Below, piece after piece: positions 1 through 11,117 of a stretch of 64,000 nt of DNA. Positions within the stretch are counted from its first letter, which is position 1, and each line of letters begins with the position of its first letter. Source of the stretch: Ananas comosus (Eukaryota; Streptophyta; Magnoliopsida; Poales; Bromeliaceae); contig NC_033628.1 in NCBI RefSeq assembly GCF_001540865.1, positions 2,455,449-2,519,448 of the forward strand, written 5' to 3'. Below the pieces are notes generated by a model that did not search any database, was not told the origin of the DNA, and saw only the letters and a list, made by a program, of their open reading frames with translations. Both the position numbers and the translations under genes were made by a program.

Positions 1-849
1 TGTTTGTTTTGGCTATTGTATATGATATAGAGAGTCTCTTTTCATGCCTTTTGATATTCTCTCCTATAACAGTGAAATAATAAGTGAGCCTCTACTCCTT
101 AATATTTATAATTATCACAATGCACCTTCTCTATTATATACACATATATAGAAAGAGAGAGTTCGACTACTATACTCTTACCGGTATAGATTTTTTTGTA
201 CTAATAAATTTTCGATTGTTAGATTTATTCTCTTGATCATTTTCATCAGTTAGATCACACTATATATTCAACCAAACACCTACTTAATTTTAGGAGATCA
301 TTATCATACTAACAGCACAAACTTAAAACAGCGAAAGTAAATTAAACGAACTTATATATTCAATGAAATCAAAACTTGCTAAAATAAATTTTTTTGATTA
401 CAAATATTAAGCGACTAGCTAGAGAGCAGTATATTTATATTTTGTATGCAATTATAGATAGCAGATAAAAAATATCTAGATCTATATATATACCAAATTA
501 AGTGACTACATTGAAAAAAATTCATATTTGTATTTGAATTTGAATCCCAATCCGAATTGATCTAATTTTCATTTGTATACCCATATCTATCTAAAACAAC
601 ATTCATTTAGTGTCGAATAAACCTGCCCGTTTGTATTTGGGTTCGGATTTGGGCTAGCTGGTGTGGGCACATGCCCACATTTTACCCAAAATTAATTTAA
701 GAACCCTCCTTTATTTCATCTCAGTTCCTTTTGGTTGAGTAGCAGCAAAAATATTAATACTTCTTTTTTAGTAGTATTATTTCATTATACCAATCGTGCT
801 CATCTTGTATTTCTTTTCTGACTCTGCCCCTGCGCATGCATGCATGCAG
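1..849. other. Upstream or intron sequence of the AWPM-19 gene, no exon seen
   Basis: I see no coding exon here. The stretch precedes the splice acceptor at 848-849, so it is probably the tail of the first intron of the AWPM-19 gene, whose first exon would lie left of the window. The part around 515-660 resembles, loosely, the degenerate hAT-like repeat found intact near 28.6 kb (runs of TTTGAATTTGAAT and GGGTTCGGATTTGGG). A short palindromic motif, GTGGGCACATGCCCAC, lies at about 663-678; a related one is near 63.48 kb. Confidence 0.5.
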
Positions 850-1062
850 GGGTGGCGGGGAACGGCGCGACCTTCTACTTTCTGGTGTTCGCGATCCTCG
901 CAGGCGTGGTGGGGGTGGTGTCGAAGCTCGCCGGCGTCAACCACGTGCGAGCGTGGAGGAACGACAGCCTCGCCGCGGCCGCTGCTTCTTCCATTATCGC
1001 CTGGGCCATCACTGCCCTAGCCCTCGGGTACACATGCATGCACTCCTCTTCCTCCTTTTCTC

Positions 1063-1102
<40 letters not shown>

Positions 1103-4100
1103 GTAGAATGAGATTACTATACTATCTATAGTATCGGAGCTCTGCTATTATAGTCTTATTTTCAATCTTAGGGTGTTCAAATTAACAATCCACACCGTTA
1201 AATATGATCTAGGATATATGAAGTTTTTAAGAATAAAATTTTAGTTTATTTCGACATCATTTAATTAGTAAATAAATTATGTCAAAGTGGACGGTGGAAA
1301 TATATTGAACAATTTTTAAAATTTAAGTATAGGATTTTTAAATTCAAGATAAAGAATGTTGGCCTTGATCTAGATAGTTTAAAGTATTTTCTATCAAACT
1401 TTTGAATAAATTTAGATTATTCTACACTGTTAAACTCTAAACTTATAGTAGCCATCGAAAATTGACAATTTTAAAATGGTTTGATCATAAAGTAAACTAT
1501 GTCGAAAAAATATAAAATTTTGTTTTTAAAAACTTTAAGTATTCTAGATCAGTTTTAACGGTATGGATCATTAATTTGAATATCCTAAAATCGAAAACGA
1601 GACTATAGTACCAAAGCCACGGTACTATAGATAGTACATGAGCCTAACTCTAACTCTATATGCATAATTTTAGGGTTGATTATACAAGTCTTTTTAAGTT
1701 TTGTCAACTGTTTCTTTTGCAATTAAAGTAAGAAATTTCAGTGTTTAATTTATCTACTTGAAGTAGTCTAAGGGGGTGTTTGGCCTAGCTTTTAAAAAGC
1801 GCTTTTGAGCTGATAAGTAATTTTCGGCTCAATAGAGCGTTTGACAACTCACTTTTAAAATCTGATTCTGCTTTTTAGAATCAGAAAATTGATTTGAAGG
1901 CTCCAGAATCAAAAGCAGAAAAAACCTGCTTCTTGAAATCTAATTCTGATTTTGGTTTTAAACTTCAAATTTTTATTTTTATTTTAATTTTAATATTTAA
2001 ATTTAAATTTAATTTTAAATTTTAATTTTTAGATTTATTTTTGAATTTTTAAATTTTAACTTTTAAATTTTAAATTTTAAAAAATAGATTTTAAACTTTA
2101 AATTTTAAATTTTAATTTTAAATTTCAAATCTCAAATTTTAGATTTTAAAATTTCAAATTTTAAATTTCAATCTACAAATTTGAGATATTTAAAAATTTA
2201 AAATAAAAATTTTTAATATTTAAATTTCAAATTAGAATTTTATATCATTCAAATTTAAATATAAATTTAAAATTTAATTAGTTCTGAAATTTAAATTCAA
2301 AATTTAAATTTCAAAGATTATTGTAAATTTATAATTTTAAATTTAATTTCAATTTAAATATTCAAATTTAAATATTAACATTTAAATTTAAATTTAAAAT
2401 TCATAATAATTTTAATTTTAATTATTAATTTAAAATTTTAAATATATTAAATTTAAAATTTAAATATAAATATTAATATTGTTATATCTTTAATTCTAAT
2501 TATTTAAATATTTACATTACAAATTATAGTATTAAATTTTAATTCTTAATTTAATAGTTTGAAATTTTAATTTTAATTTATATATTTTATATATAAAATT
2601 TAATATTTAAAATTCATATATATTATTTTTATTAAATTTAATTAAATTTTCTAATTTTTAAATTTCATGATTATTTTAAATTTTAATTTCTTAAATTTTA
2701 ATAATTATTTTAAAATTAAAATATCAATTTTTAAATTTTGTACAATTTTGAAAATTAAAAATTTTAATTTTAATTTTAATTTAAATTTAGATTTTAAATT
2801 ATTTTAAAATAAAATTAAATAAAAATATTAATTTATGTAAACATCAAAAAAATTTGCCAAACAGCTTTTCAAAATCACTTCAGAAAAATCACTTTTATCT
2901 AAATTACGCCAAACGCTCTATAGCTTTTAGCTTTATAGCTTTTAACCAAAATCACTTCTCTAAATCAAAATCATTTTTTCAAAAATCACTTTTCAGAAGC
3001 TAGGCTAAATAGGTCCTAAGTTTCAAAATCAGAAGCACTAAATTGAAATTTCTATTTTTACTTAGCATTAAGCTATTGTAGAATATCTTTTTCTTTTTTT
3101 TTACTTTTTTTTTTCAAAGACTGTATTAGTTAAATATTCAATTATGCACATCAACAGAGATGGTAAATCTAATTAATTTGAGATATGAGTTACATAAGCT
3201 TAATTTAGAATTGATTACTTACTTTTGTGGTGGTCCTTTTTTCTCCTTTTAGCCAAATTGTAACAAGTATTCTTTCATGAATTGCACCATTTTTTTTTTA
3301 GGATTAATTTCATTCAGATTCCTGCAGATATAGTGAATTACAAATATATCCCTATAAAGTTCAACTTTCATATGTTAACCTTCTAAAGGTCCTAATTTTC
3401 TTAAATATATCCCTATCGTTAGAATCAGTTAGTAAATTTTAGTTAACCATTAGATTAAATACTTAATTCTGGTTAGTTTATGAAATAACTCGATATTTTT
3501 GCCTCTTTTATATTATATTATTGTGGCTTTTAGAGGGACATATTTGTGATGACAAAAATGACATTTCACTTAAAGTATAAACAATTCTATAACTGTAACA
3601 AACTAGAAAGATAAATTTGAAAATATTAGAATTTTTATATAAACAACATATGAAAGTTGAACTTTGTAAAGTTATACTTGAAATTCATTATATTTGTAAG
3701 GACCTGTATGTATTTAATTCTTTTTTTAACACGAATCACACCAATTATTCGATTACAGTATTTCTAGTTATCTTTTTTTTTTCTTTTTTTTTTCTTTTTT
3801 TTTTTGAGAGAGATAGATAGTACGCTACCCGCTTAAAATTATAATAGTGTGTATGTAACTCTCTCTTTGTTTTTCTTTTTTTTTTTTTTTGGTTTGCTCA
3901 GGTTAGCGATAAAGGAGATACACATGGGAGGGCACAGGGGATGGAGACTAAGGGTGTTGGAGGGAGCCATTATCATACTCGGGCTCACCCAACTCATCTA
4001 CGTGTTGCTTATCCATGCGGGTATATTTAGCAGGAGATACGGACCGGGTTACCGGGCCGAACCCCATTATGGGCCCGGTGGACCCGACCCGAAAGGGAGT

Positions 4101-4109
4101 GTTGTTTAA
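850..4109 (+). CDS. AWPM-19 / PM19-like membrane protein, last two exons (5' partial)
   Basis: Two exons are visible: 850-1027 and 3902-4109, stop TAA at 4107-4109. Spliced, they give about 127 residues that match the C-terminal three quarters of the AWPM-19 family (wheat AWPM-19, barley/Arabidopsis PM19). Visible family hallmarks are GNGATFYFLVFAILAGVVG, KLAGVNHVRAWRNDS, then across the junction ALG-LAIKEIHMGGHRGWRL, a last hydrophobic segment (IIILGLTQLIYVLLIHAG) and a GPGYR tail. Three membrane-spanning segments are apparent; the family has four, the first lying in the missing exon. Family members are ABA- and seed-maturation-induced plasma-membrane proteins, and rice OsPM1 has been reported to import ABA. 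The intron between the exons is 2,874 bp and holds at least four repeats. The acceptor at 848-849 follows a GCATGCATGCAG run. The start codon is outside the window. Confidence 0.9.
1104..1661. mobile_element. Family A foldback MITE, copy A1
   Basis: Long inverted-repeat element in the last intron of the AWPM-19 gene. The left end carries CTATACTATCTATAGTATCGG and the right end its near mirror, CGGTACTATAGATAGTACATG. Inward, both arms carry the family core (CACACCGTTAAATATGATC on the left; the reverse complement with GATCAGTTTTAACGGTATGG on the right). A TA-rich run, TACATACATATATATG, lies at the left. It has no coding capacity. Confidence 0.8.
1772..3016. mobile_element. PIF/Harbinger-like MITE with a 0.9-kb AAATTT-rich interior
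   Basis: The ends are inverted: GGGGGTGTTTGGCCTAGCTT at the left and AGAAGCTAGGCTAAATAGGTCC at the right, each flanked by TAA (1769-1771 and 3017-3019). A 3-bp TAA/TTA duplication and GGG(N)TGTTTGG ends are typical of Tourist/Harbinger-type MITEs. The interior (about 1960-2840) is almost pure A/T, made of degenerate ATTTAAATTT and AATTTTAAATTTT units, probably expanded by slippage. It has no open reading frame. Confidence 0.7.
3315..3710. repeat. Diverged inverted-repeat element in the AWPM-19 intron
   Basis: The left part has AAAGTTCAACTTTCATATGTT; the right part has the reverse complement, AACATATGAAAGTTGAACTTT, about 300 bp later. The outer flanks (ACAAATATATCCC / ATTTGTAAGGACC) also roughly mirror. 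It is most likely an old non-autonomous DNA transposon. I could not fix its exact ends. Confidence 0.5.
3770..3832 (-). mobile_element. 5'-truncated SINE tail
   Basis: Read on the minus strand, AAGCGGGTAGCGTACTATC followed by TATCTCTC and an A-rich tail matches the 3' end of the SINE copies near 16.1 kb and 29.3 kb. Only the 3' end is present. The poly-A tail appears as the T-run at about 3770-3805. Confidence 0.6.
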
Positions 4110-5206
4110 GTGCCCTTTTGGGGGTGTTCGTTGAGAGTTTATAGTTATGGAGGGGAATTAATTAGTGGGAGATAATGATGGTTTTAAGTATCATTTTGTG
4201 TGTGTGTGTGTGTGTATTTTGTATGTGCATGTGCTCTGAATCGTATGAATTTGTGTGGACATATATGTGTTTTTTATTCCTAGTGTTGTTAAATTGGTAG
4301 TGTTGTTTTTTTCTAAGTAATCGTTAGATGTCAGTTTTTTTTGTATAATTTGTACGTCTCGATAAAGATATAAAATTTTTATGTTTTGGCAGGCCTATAG
4401 TATTTATATAATCTATGCTATTAGAAGGATGGGGTATCTAATTGTATTATTTTTAAAACTTATTTACTTCGTGATCTTGAAAGTTTAATTATGTTAAAGC
4501 TAGCTATTCAAATTGAGTAAAAAATTTAATAAAAGATTATCTTCGCTATTAAAAATAGGACAAACACCTTCACTATAAAATTTAAGTTCTCTATTATTAT
4601 TTTGTAAAAATTTTCGTTCTCAAACGTTTACTTTTACTTTGAAACTATCATTTTCGCTACACAAATAATATTAAAGTTTTATAAAATTTAATTTTTAGAT
4701 ATCTGATATCGTATTTTATGAAACCGATCGTTTATTCAGATATCTGATCATCGAAAGTAAAAAAGGCAAAGTACTCTACCACACACGCTTATTATTTTAA
4801 TGCTTCCATTGCGCTGAAATTGAGTATAATCTAAGAAGGTCCAAAACACTTGTTTCCCAAACCCGTATTTTGGCCAGTGGAAACACTACTAACTAAGAAT
4901 GCAAATGTGTTTGAATTGGTAGAGTTTCTGATTTGAATCGGACAGTAAATAAAGATAAAAAATTTTAAAAAATAAAGCAGGAGGTGTTGATCCCCTATGT
5001 TTTCTTGATCAGTCCCAATTCACAAAAAATTAGTCAAAATTTTATTCTTATCCCGACCCGCACTGAATAGAATAATAAGTGAGGGTAAAATTTAAGATAG
5101 CTCTACCCGACCCGTTAAAGGAAACGGGCGAGAGGCGGATCCGCCCCGTTTGATGCCTACTAACGCTAACCCGACATTTCCAAATCCGTTTTTACAGCTG
5201 CTCCCC
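4110..5206. other. Intergenic, AWPM-19 3' flank and WDR70 upstream region
   Basis: The AWPM-19 3' flank includes a short (TG)n run at about 4198-4215. The rest is AT-rich with no coding signal. At about 5045-5155, phrases such as CCCGACCCGCACTG and CTACCCGACCCGTTAAAGG resemble the degenerate CCGAACCCGA hAT-like repeat seen at 28.6 kb. No promoter element could be assigned with confidence. Confidence 0.5.
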
Positions 5207-5207
5207 G

Positions 5208-5243
<36 letters not shown>
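5207..5243. repeat. (GA)n microsatellite in WDR70 5' leader
   Basis: An uninterrupted GA run ends ten bases before the start codon at 5253. GA/CT runs are also present just upstream of the DUF946, methyltransferase and CPN60 genes and inside the first ING intron. Confidence 0.9.
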
Positions 5244-5246
<3 letters not shown>

Positions 5247-5252
5247 CTCGCC

Positions 5253-8200
5253 ATGGAAGGAGGAGACGAGCTCGACGAGTCGATTAGGGCACACTTCCCC
5301 CTCTCCTTCGGCAAACCCTCCAAGCCCCAGGCTCACGCCTCCGCCATCCACTCCTCCACCCGCCGCGCCCCGCCCCCGAACCCTAACCCTAACCCTACAC
5401 GGCCGAGCTACTCCGCCTCCGAGGACGACGGAGCGATGATCGGCCCCCCTCGGCCGCCGCCGTCGCGCGGCGGCGGCGGCGGCGGCGGCGGCGCGGGGGA
5501 GGACGACGAGGACGTGATGATCGGGCCTCCGAGGCCGCCGAGCTCGTCGCGGGGGGGTGACGCGGCGGAGGATGAGGAGGACGCGACGATCGGGCCACCA
5601 CCACCGCCGCCGCCGCGTTCGCTGGATGAGTCCGGCTACGATTCGGATGAGGATTTGGATGATGAGTCGCCGGAGGATTTCAATCGGATTCCTTTGAGCA
5701 ACGAGATTGTGCTCAGAGGGCACACGAAGGTGACGATGAATGTTTTTAGTTTTATATCTGAGTGGTTGATATCATGTCCGGAGATCCCTATTTAGCTAAC
5801 GCTCGATTACAATCAGATTCCCTTGCTAGGTTAATTTATGCCCTGTGTTAACTCTTTTTTAGCTTTCGATCTATAATGCATTAGCTAAAATGCAGGATTT
5901 TTAGTTTAGGCTTGATTATGTAGACGACAATGGCAACAACTAGTAAGCTTACTATTATAGCTGTTTGGGAACATTGGATATAGAAGAAAAAAAAAAAAAA
6001 TCTAAGAGTTAGGTAAAACTGCTGAGCTCTTTAAATCATGGATTCGTAGAGGAGGATGCGGAGGCTACTGCTGTGACATGATACTCATGTTCTCATTCTC
6101 CAATATGGCAACACGTTGGACTATGAAAGATGGATATAAAATGCATGCATACAACATTTTTACACATGCACATATCACATTTTTTTCATCACATATTTAA
6201 CACAATTTATTTGTCTAAGCATCTTTTGCTAATGGACCTTGGTAACATATGAATTGCATTATACTAAATTCATATAAAGCCCATTCCTCTGGTGGAATTA
6301 GAAAGTTAATCCTATTTGGTACATTATAAGTTTTCACTATACCAGTAGATGTAGATTGAGCCTCGCTATTACATTTAATATGACATCAGAGACAAATTGA
6401 AGCATTTGACATGTATTGGCTTATTGTAGAAGTTTTTGATGCATCCAACTTGTTTCTGTATATTTATATTGATTTCCAGAGAAATAAGATATTCGAAGAA
6501 GAACTCTACCAAACGTTCAATGAATGTGTATCTTGTGACACGGCAAGAGCATCAAACTATCCGTGCTTTATAGTCTATAGTATGTTCCAAAGGGACGGTA
6601 GTTTTCATGAGGTTATGTGAAGCACTTTTTATTTGTTGATTGTGGCTTCTTACAGATTTAAATACATGTCAACTTTTTGGCACTTATTTTGTAATTTTGT
6701 GGATGCCTCTAATACACTATTGCCATTATGTATTGAAGGTTGTCTCGGCCCTTGCTGTTGACCATTCAGGATCGAGAGTGCTCTCTGGGAGCTATGATTA
6801 TACTGTACGTATGTATGACTTTCAAGGGATGAACTCCAAGCTGCAATCCTTCAGGCAATTGGAACCCTTCGAGGGACATCAAGTCCGTAGCTTAAGTTGG
6901 AGTCCAACATCAGATCGATTTTTGTGTGTGACAGGCTCTGCACAAGCTAAGGTATTACTTTTCATCGCATTTGGAAAATTGCCTGAGTATCTCTTACTTT
7001 TCATTTTATATTGTCATTGACGAGGAGGTATGCTTCCACCTCAGATCTATGACCGAGATGGGCTTACCTTAGGTGAGTTCGTTAAGGGGGATATGTATAT
7101 ACGCGATTTGAAGAATACCAAGGGTCATATATCTGGTCTCACTGGTGGTGAGTGGAACCCTAAATCAAAGGAATCCATATTAACTTCTTCAGAAGATGGA
7201 TCACTGCGTTTATGGGATGTATCCGACTTCAAAAGTCAAAAACAGGTATTCTTGTTGTCATTGCTTAACTTGAAACTGGCAATTTAGGTTATTTACTTAT
7301 TTTTTGTATTGAGAAACAAATTATAGTTCAATATTTTGACTTATGACTGTAAATTAACAAGCTAAGGTTAATATCCAAAATCTGCCTTTTCATTTATTCA
7401 CTGGGCAAGTTTGTCTTCTTCTCTACAGTTGCAGTTCCTTCAACCATATCTTTTCTTATCCAAAGATAACTTAGACTCATGAATATAGTGTAAATAAGAG
7501 TATTCATTTTGACTAACTGGTTTGATAATTGATAGGTTATCAAACCTAAGCTTGCAAGGCCAGTAAGAACACCAGTTACAGCATGTGGATGGGATCATGA
7601 AGGCAAACGAATTGTTGGTGGTGTTGGAGATGGTTCTATACAGGTGAGCTAAGTTTTATTTATCAAAGTCTTTTAGTTCTTATGCACTTAATCAACCCTA
7701 GAAGTTAATTAGACCAACCTTTTATTTGCTTCTTACTAGAAATTGGGTATAAATTTTTCAGCTGTGGACCATTAAGACTGGGTGGGGGAGCAGACCAGAT
7801 ATCCATGTTGAAAAAGCACATACTGATGACATTACTGGACTCAAGTTTTCTACAGGTGGGCAAATTCTTTTGTCGAGGAGCACTGATAGCACACTGAAGG
7901 TAATTTTGCTAGCTGGCCATACTACCTGTTCTTTTGGTGCGGTTACCTACTTTTGGAATGGCGAGCTTGAATGTAAACAAAATACTGCTTATTAATTTGT
8001 GATCAGGTGTGGGATTTGCGGCAAATGAGAAAACCTGTGAAGGTTTTTGAAGATTTGCCAAACAATTATGCTCAGACAAATGCTGCATTTAGTCCTGATG
8101 AGCAACTAATCTTTACGGGAACCTCTGTTGAGAGAGAAGGCACTAGTGGAGGTCTGCTCTGCTTCTTTGATCGTAGGAAACTTGAGCTTGTTCAGCGGGT

Positions 8201-9319
8201 TGGAATTTCCTTAAATTTCAGTGTTATACGGTGTGCTTGGCATCCGAAGATCAATCAGGTGCAGTTCTAAATGATTTCTGACTTCACAAGTTTTATATTT
8301 TCAAATTATTTTATTGGATCAAAAAACTTTTCTACTTTGCAGTTATTTGGTGGTTGGATTTTACACATACTTGATAATACTTTACTGTAGGTGAAGCTAA
8401 CGAATTTTCTGTTTGTGAAGGTCTTTGCTACTGTGGGAGACAAGAGGGAAGGAGGGACTCACATACTATACGATCCATCTATTAGTCAAAGAGGAGCTCT
8501 TGTTTGTGTTGGACGTGCACCCCGGAAAAAGTCTGTTGATGATTTTGAGGTGCAGCCCATAATTCACAATCCGCATGCATTACCCTTGTTTAGAGACCAG
8601 CCAAGTCGTAAGCGCCAACGAGAAAAAGAACTTAAGGATCCTCTTAAATCTCATAAACCAGAACTTCCGGTCACTGGTCCAGGCTTTGGTGGAAGAGTGG
8701 GTACTACAAAAGGCAGCCTGTTGACACAGTACCTCTTGAAGGTGTGCAATAATTTTTGAATGGAGATACTTTTATACCCCTGTGAAGTTATCTATTTATA
8801 TATTAATCCTTTCAAAAGATGAATATTCATGTACATACTTCCTACATATATAAGTACAATATATATACCCTTGTACTTGAGAGTTCGCTCTGTCTAAAGA
8901 AAGTTTTATACAAAACCAAGTTTACCCATGAATTGGATGACTCCCTAACATAATGTAAGGGCATTTTTGGTAAGAAACTGCTCTTTTGGGGGTATGTATG
9001 ACATTGCGATCTTTATAGGGGTATATATGTAAATATATGACACTATTGGAATATTTACATAAAAGCTCCTTTCGAAAAGAGTTACCTTTTGTACCTTTTC
9101 CTTTAGACTACCTTTTCTTATTGGTTTGGACTGTTATTATCTTTGATGCAGCAAGGTGGTTTAATCAAAGAGACCTGGATGGAGGAAGATCCAAGAGAGG
9201 CCATTCTTAAGTATGCTGATGCCGCTTCAAAAGACCCAAAATACATTGCGCCGGCATATGCACAGACACAGCCAGAGCCTGTTTTTGCAAAGTCTGATTC
9301 AGAGGAGGAAGAGAAATGA
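5253..9319 (+). CDS. WD40-repeat protein, WDR70 (gastrulation-defective 1) type
   Basis: Eight exons: 5253-5729, 6739-6951, 7045-7245, 7536-7643, 7762-7899, 8007-8258, 8421-8741, 9152-9319. All introns are GT-AG and phase 0; the product is 625 aa. The first 150 residues are low-complexity and contain three acidic IGPP units (MIGPPRPPPS, MIGPPRPPSS, TIGPPPPPPP). WD40 repeats follow from about residue 150, with LRGHTKVVSALAVDHSGSR, SYDYTVRMYD, FEGHQVRSLSWSP, SSEDGSLRLWDV, TACGWDHEGKR, AHTDDITGLKFS and STDSTLKVWDL. The C-terminus has a basic RKRQREKELKD stretch and ends in acidic SDSEEEEK. Order and length match WDR70; animal and fission yeast members are nuclear and tied to CRL4 ubiquitin ligase and histone H2B ubiquitination. 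A role in this plant is inferred. The start was chosen because it opens the long exon and has an ATGGAAGG context. Confidence 0.93.
8760..9080. repeat. Possible MITE inside WDR70 intron 7
   Basis: The seventh intron is larger than its neighbours and carries partly mirrored ends: TTTTATACCCCTGTGAAG on the left and TTTATAGGGGTATATATG on the right. The body holds TA-rich palindromic stretches. Its boundaries are uncertain. Confidence 0.4.
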
Positions 9320-9990
9320 CGAGGTATACGTCTACCATATTTGCCATCATTAAGGCCTGTATATTGAGCTTTTCTCCCAGTTTGCTAATACTAGCACATC
9401 TCTGAATACGTATCTATGATTGAGTAGCTATAATTCCAGGATCGTAATGTCCATGTTCCATTGACCAAGATACCTTTCTCCTGCAATGAAAATTTGAGAT
9501 TAACTGGTGGATATGAAGGTATGGTCCCTTTGCTCTAAATAGAAAGCCTTGCTTATGCTTTTTCTTTGATTCTGTTGAGCTAATGCACTTTGAGCTACTT
9601 TCGAGTAACTTGGTATGTTGCTAAATGTTCATTGTGATGGTGTAACTTCATACCGCATTTCTTTTACCAAAATGAACTAGCAAATTCCCTTGTTTTCAAT
9701 GATTCACGAAACAAACTTCTCTCGAGACTCTGACATGCTTTTCTAATATAGTGGAGCCATTTTTCCCTCTCTGTTCACAATTACAGATTATTTGACTTCC
9801 ATAGAAATCTTCATTATATAGTAACCTTCTTTCAATAGTTTTCTCTTATTTTGGCCTTTCCCTCTTAATAAATAGAACGCCGTTAACTCCTTATTTTTTT
9901 CTGCAGGCTTATGAGCAGTTATTTTCATACCACAAATACTGGTTGTAAAAGAAAAGGGCATGTAACTGCTTCGAAGATCAGACGTTACAG
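9320..9990 (+). other. WDR70 3' untranslated region with apparent introns
   Basis: Downstream of the stop there are two well-formed exon-like blocks. One is 9440-9518, bounded by ATTCCAG and AAG-GTATGG. The other is 9907-9990, bounded by TTCTGCAG and ACAG-GTATTA. A donor (GAG-GTATAC) sits four bases after the stop. They carry no conserved frame, so spliced 3'UTR exons are the simplest reading. Confidence 0.5.
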
Positions 9991-11117
9991 GTATTAAGAC
10001 TTAAAAGAGGGTATGTATTTTTTGAGGAATCCAATGTATCTTTACTTGAATAGAGATGCACAAAATCGTTTGCATCTGATGATGCATATTTCACATAATC
10101 TTCATGTAACATGTAACAATAAATACTCTCTAGTTTTATGCTGTAAATACTCGTCTAGGAAGTTTTCAGCTATTGAACAAGCTTTGTGAACAAAGGATTA
10201 TAGGGTTCTAGAGATCATGCAGAATCAGTTGCACGGTTTCTCTTTCAGAAAAAAGGATATTATATGAACCATGAAAAATCTCTCCCTGAAAAACATAGAA
10301 ATCTCTCGATCATTTGCTTTTTAGTAGTAATAAAAGCTGTAACATAAGTAACAAATCAAACGGAAGGTCGAATAACAAAAGTCAAAATCTCCGTGATAAT
10401 AATATTTAGAGCGAATGGCTTAACACTCTTCAACATCCTATTTGATTACCTCCCGTATGTGTTGTTGCAATTATTATGCTGCGAACACTATTTGTTTAGC
10501 TTTTTTTCTGCAAATGTGGCAGTATGTAGGACTTTTTTTTTTTTGTACTAGGGTTCCATCTACTATATCAGGAACTGTACAATATCATCTTATACCACTA
10601 TCACAGTTGATTTTCAATTTTCTGTAACTGGTTTCGGCCAATATATTGCACAGCAAATACACTAAGATCTTATCCAAAAAGCTACAAGTTGACACCAAGA
10701 GTACACACCAAAGTATTCTGCAGCATATTCTCATTCATACATTTTAATCTCAATTCTCAACAAAGCCAAACCCACCCAATATATATATACTAATAAAAAA
10801 GGGATAGCATCCTGTATCACAATGCAAACATCTCAAATACTCCATCTTCCTGCTAAACGCACCATACAGGGACAGGAGGAAACTAAATTGAGAGTAGCTG
10901 GGGATTAGACCAAGCTTAATCACTCTCAGGGTTCTAAATAACCATCCTATAACTCTGAATCTACAAATTACATCTATGGCACAAATACACATTTTAAAGC
11001 TAAAAGTTCCTCAATTTGAGATTTTGTTCCTCCCAAAATCCCAAATTCTAGAGGGACCAAATGAAGTATATACTAATACAGCAATCAAATTCTCTATCTT
11101 ATCGTAGAGCCGAATTG
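9991..11117. other. Tail-to-tail intergenic region
   Basis: This separates the 3' ends of the WDR70-like (+) and DUF946 (-) genes and should hold both polyadenylation regions. I see no gene, tRNA or bounded transposon in it. The open frames here are short, AT-rich and unsupported. Confidence 0.5.

Noticed and set aside
875..1096. Minus-strand frame with MYVCMYVCMYV repeats
   Set aside because: Translation of a TACA microsatellite plus the antisense of the AWPM-19 exon.
5166..5723. 185-codon minus-strand frame rich in Arg, opposite WDR70 exon 1
   Set aside because: It mirrors the GC-rich plus-strand exon; the Arg/Ala-rich composition is a shadow of Pro/Gly codons, and the plus strand has clear homology.
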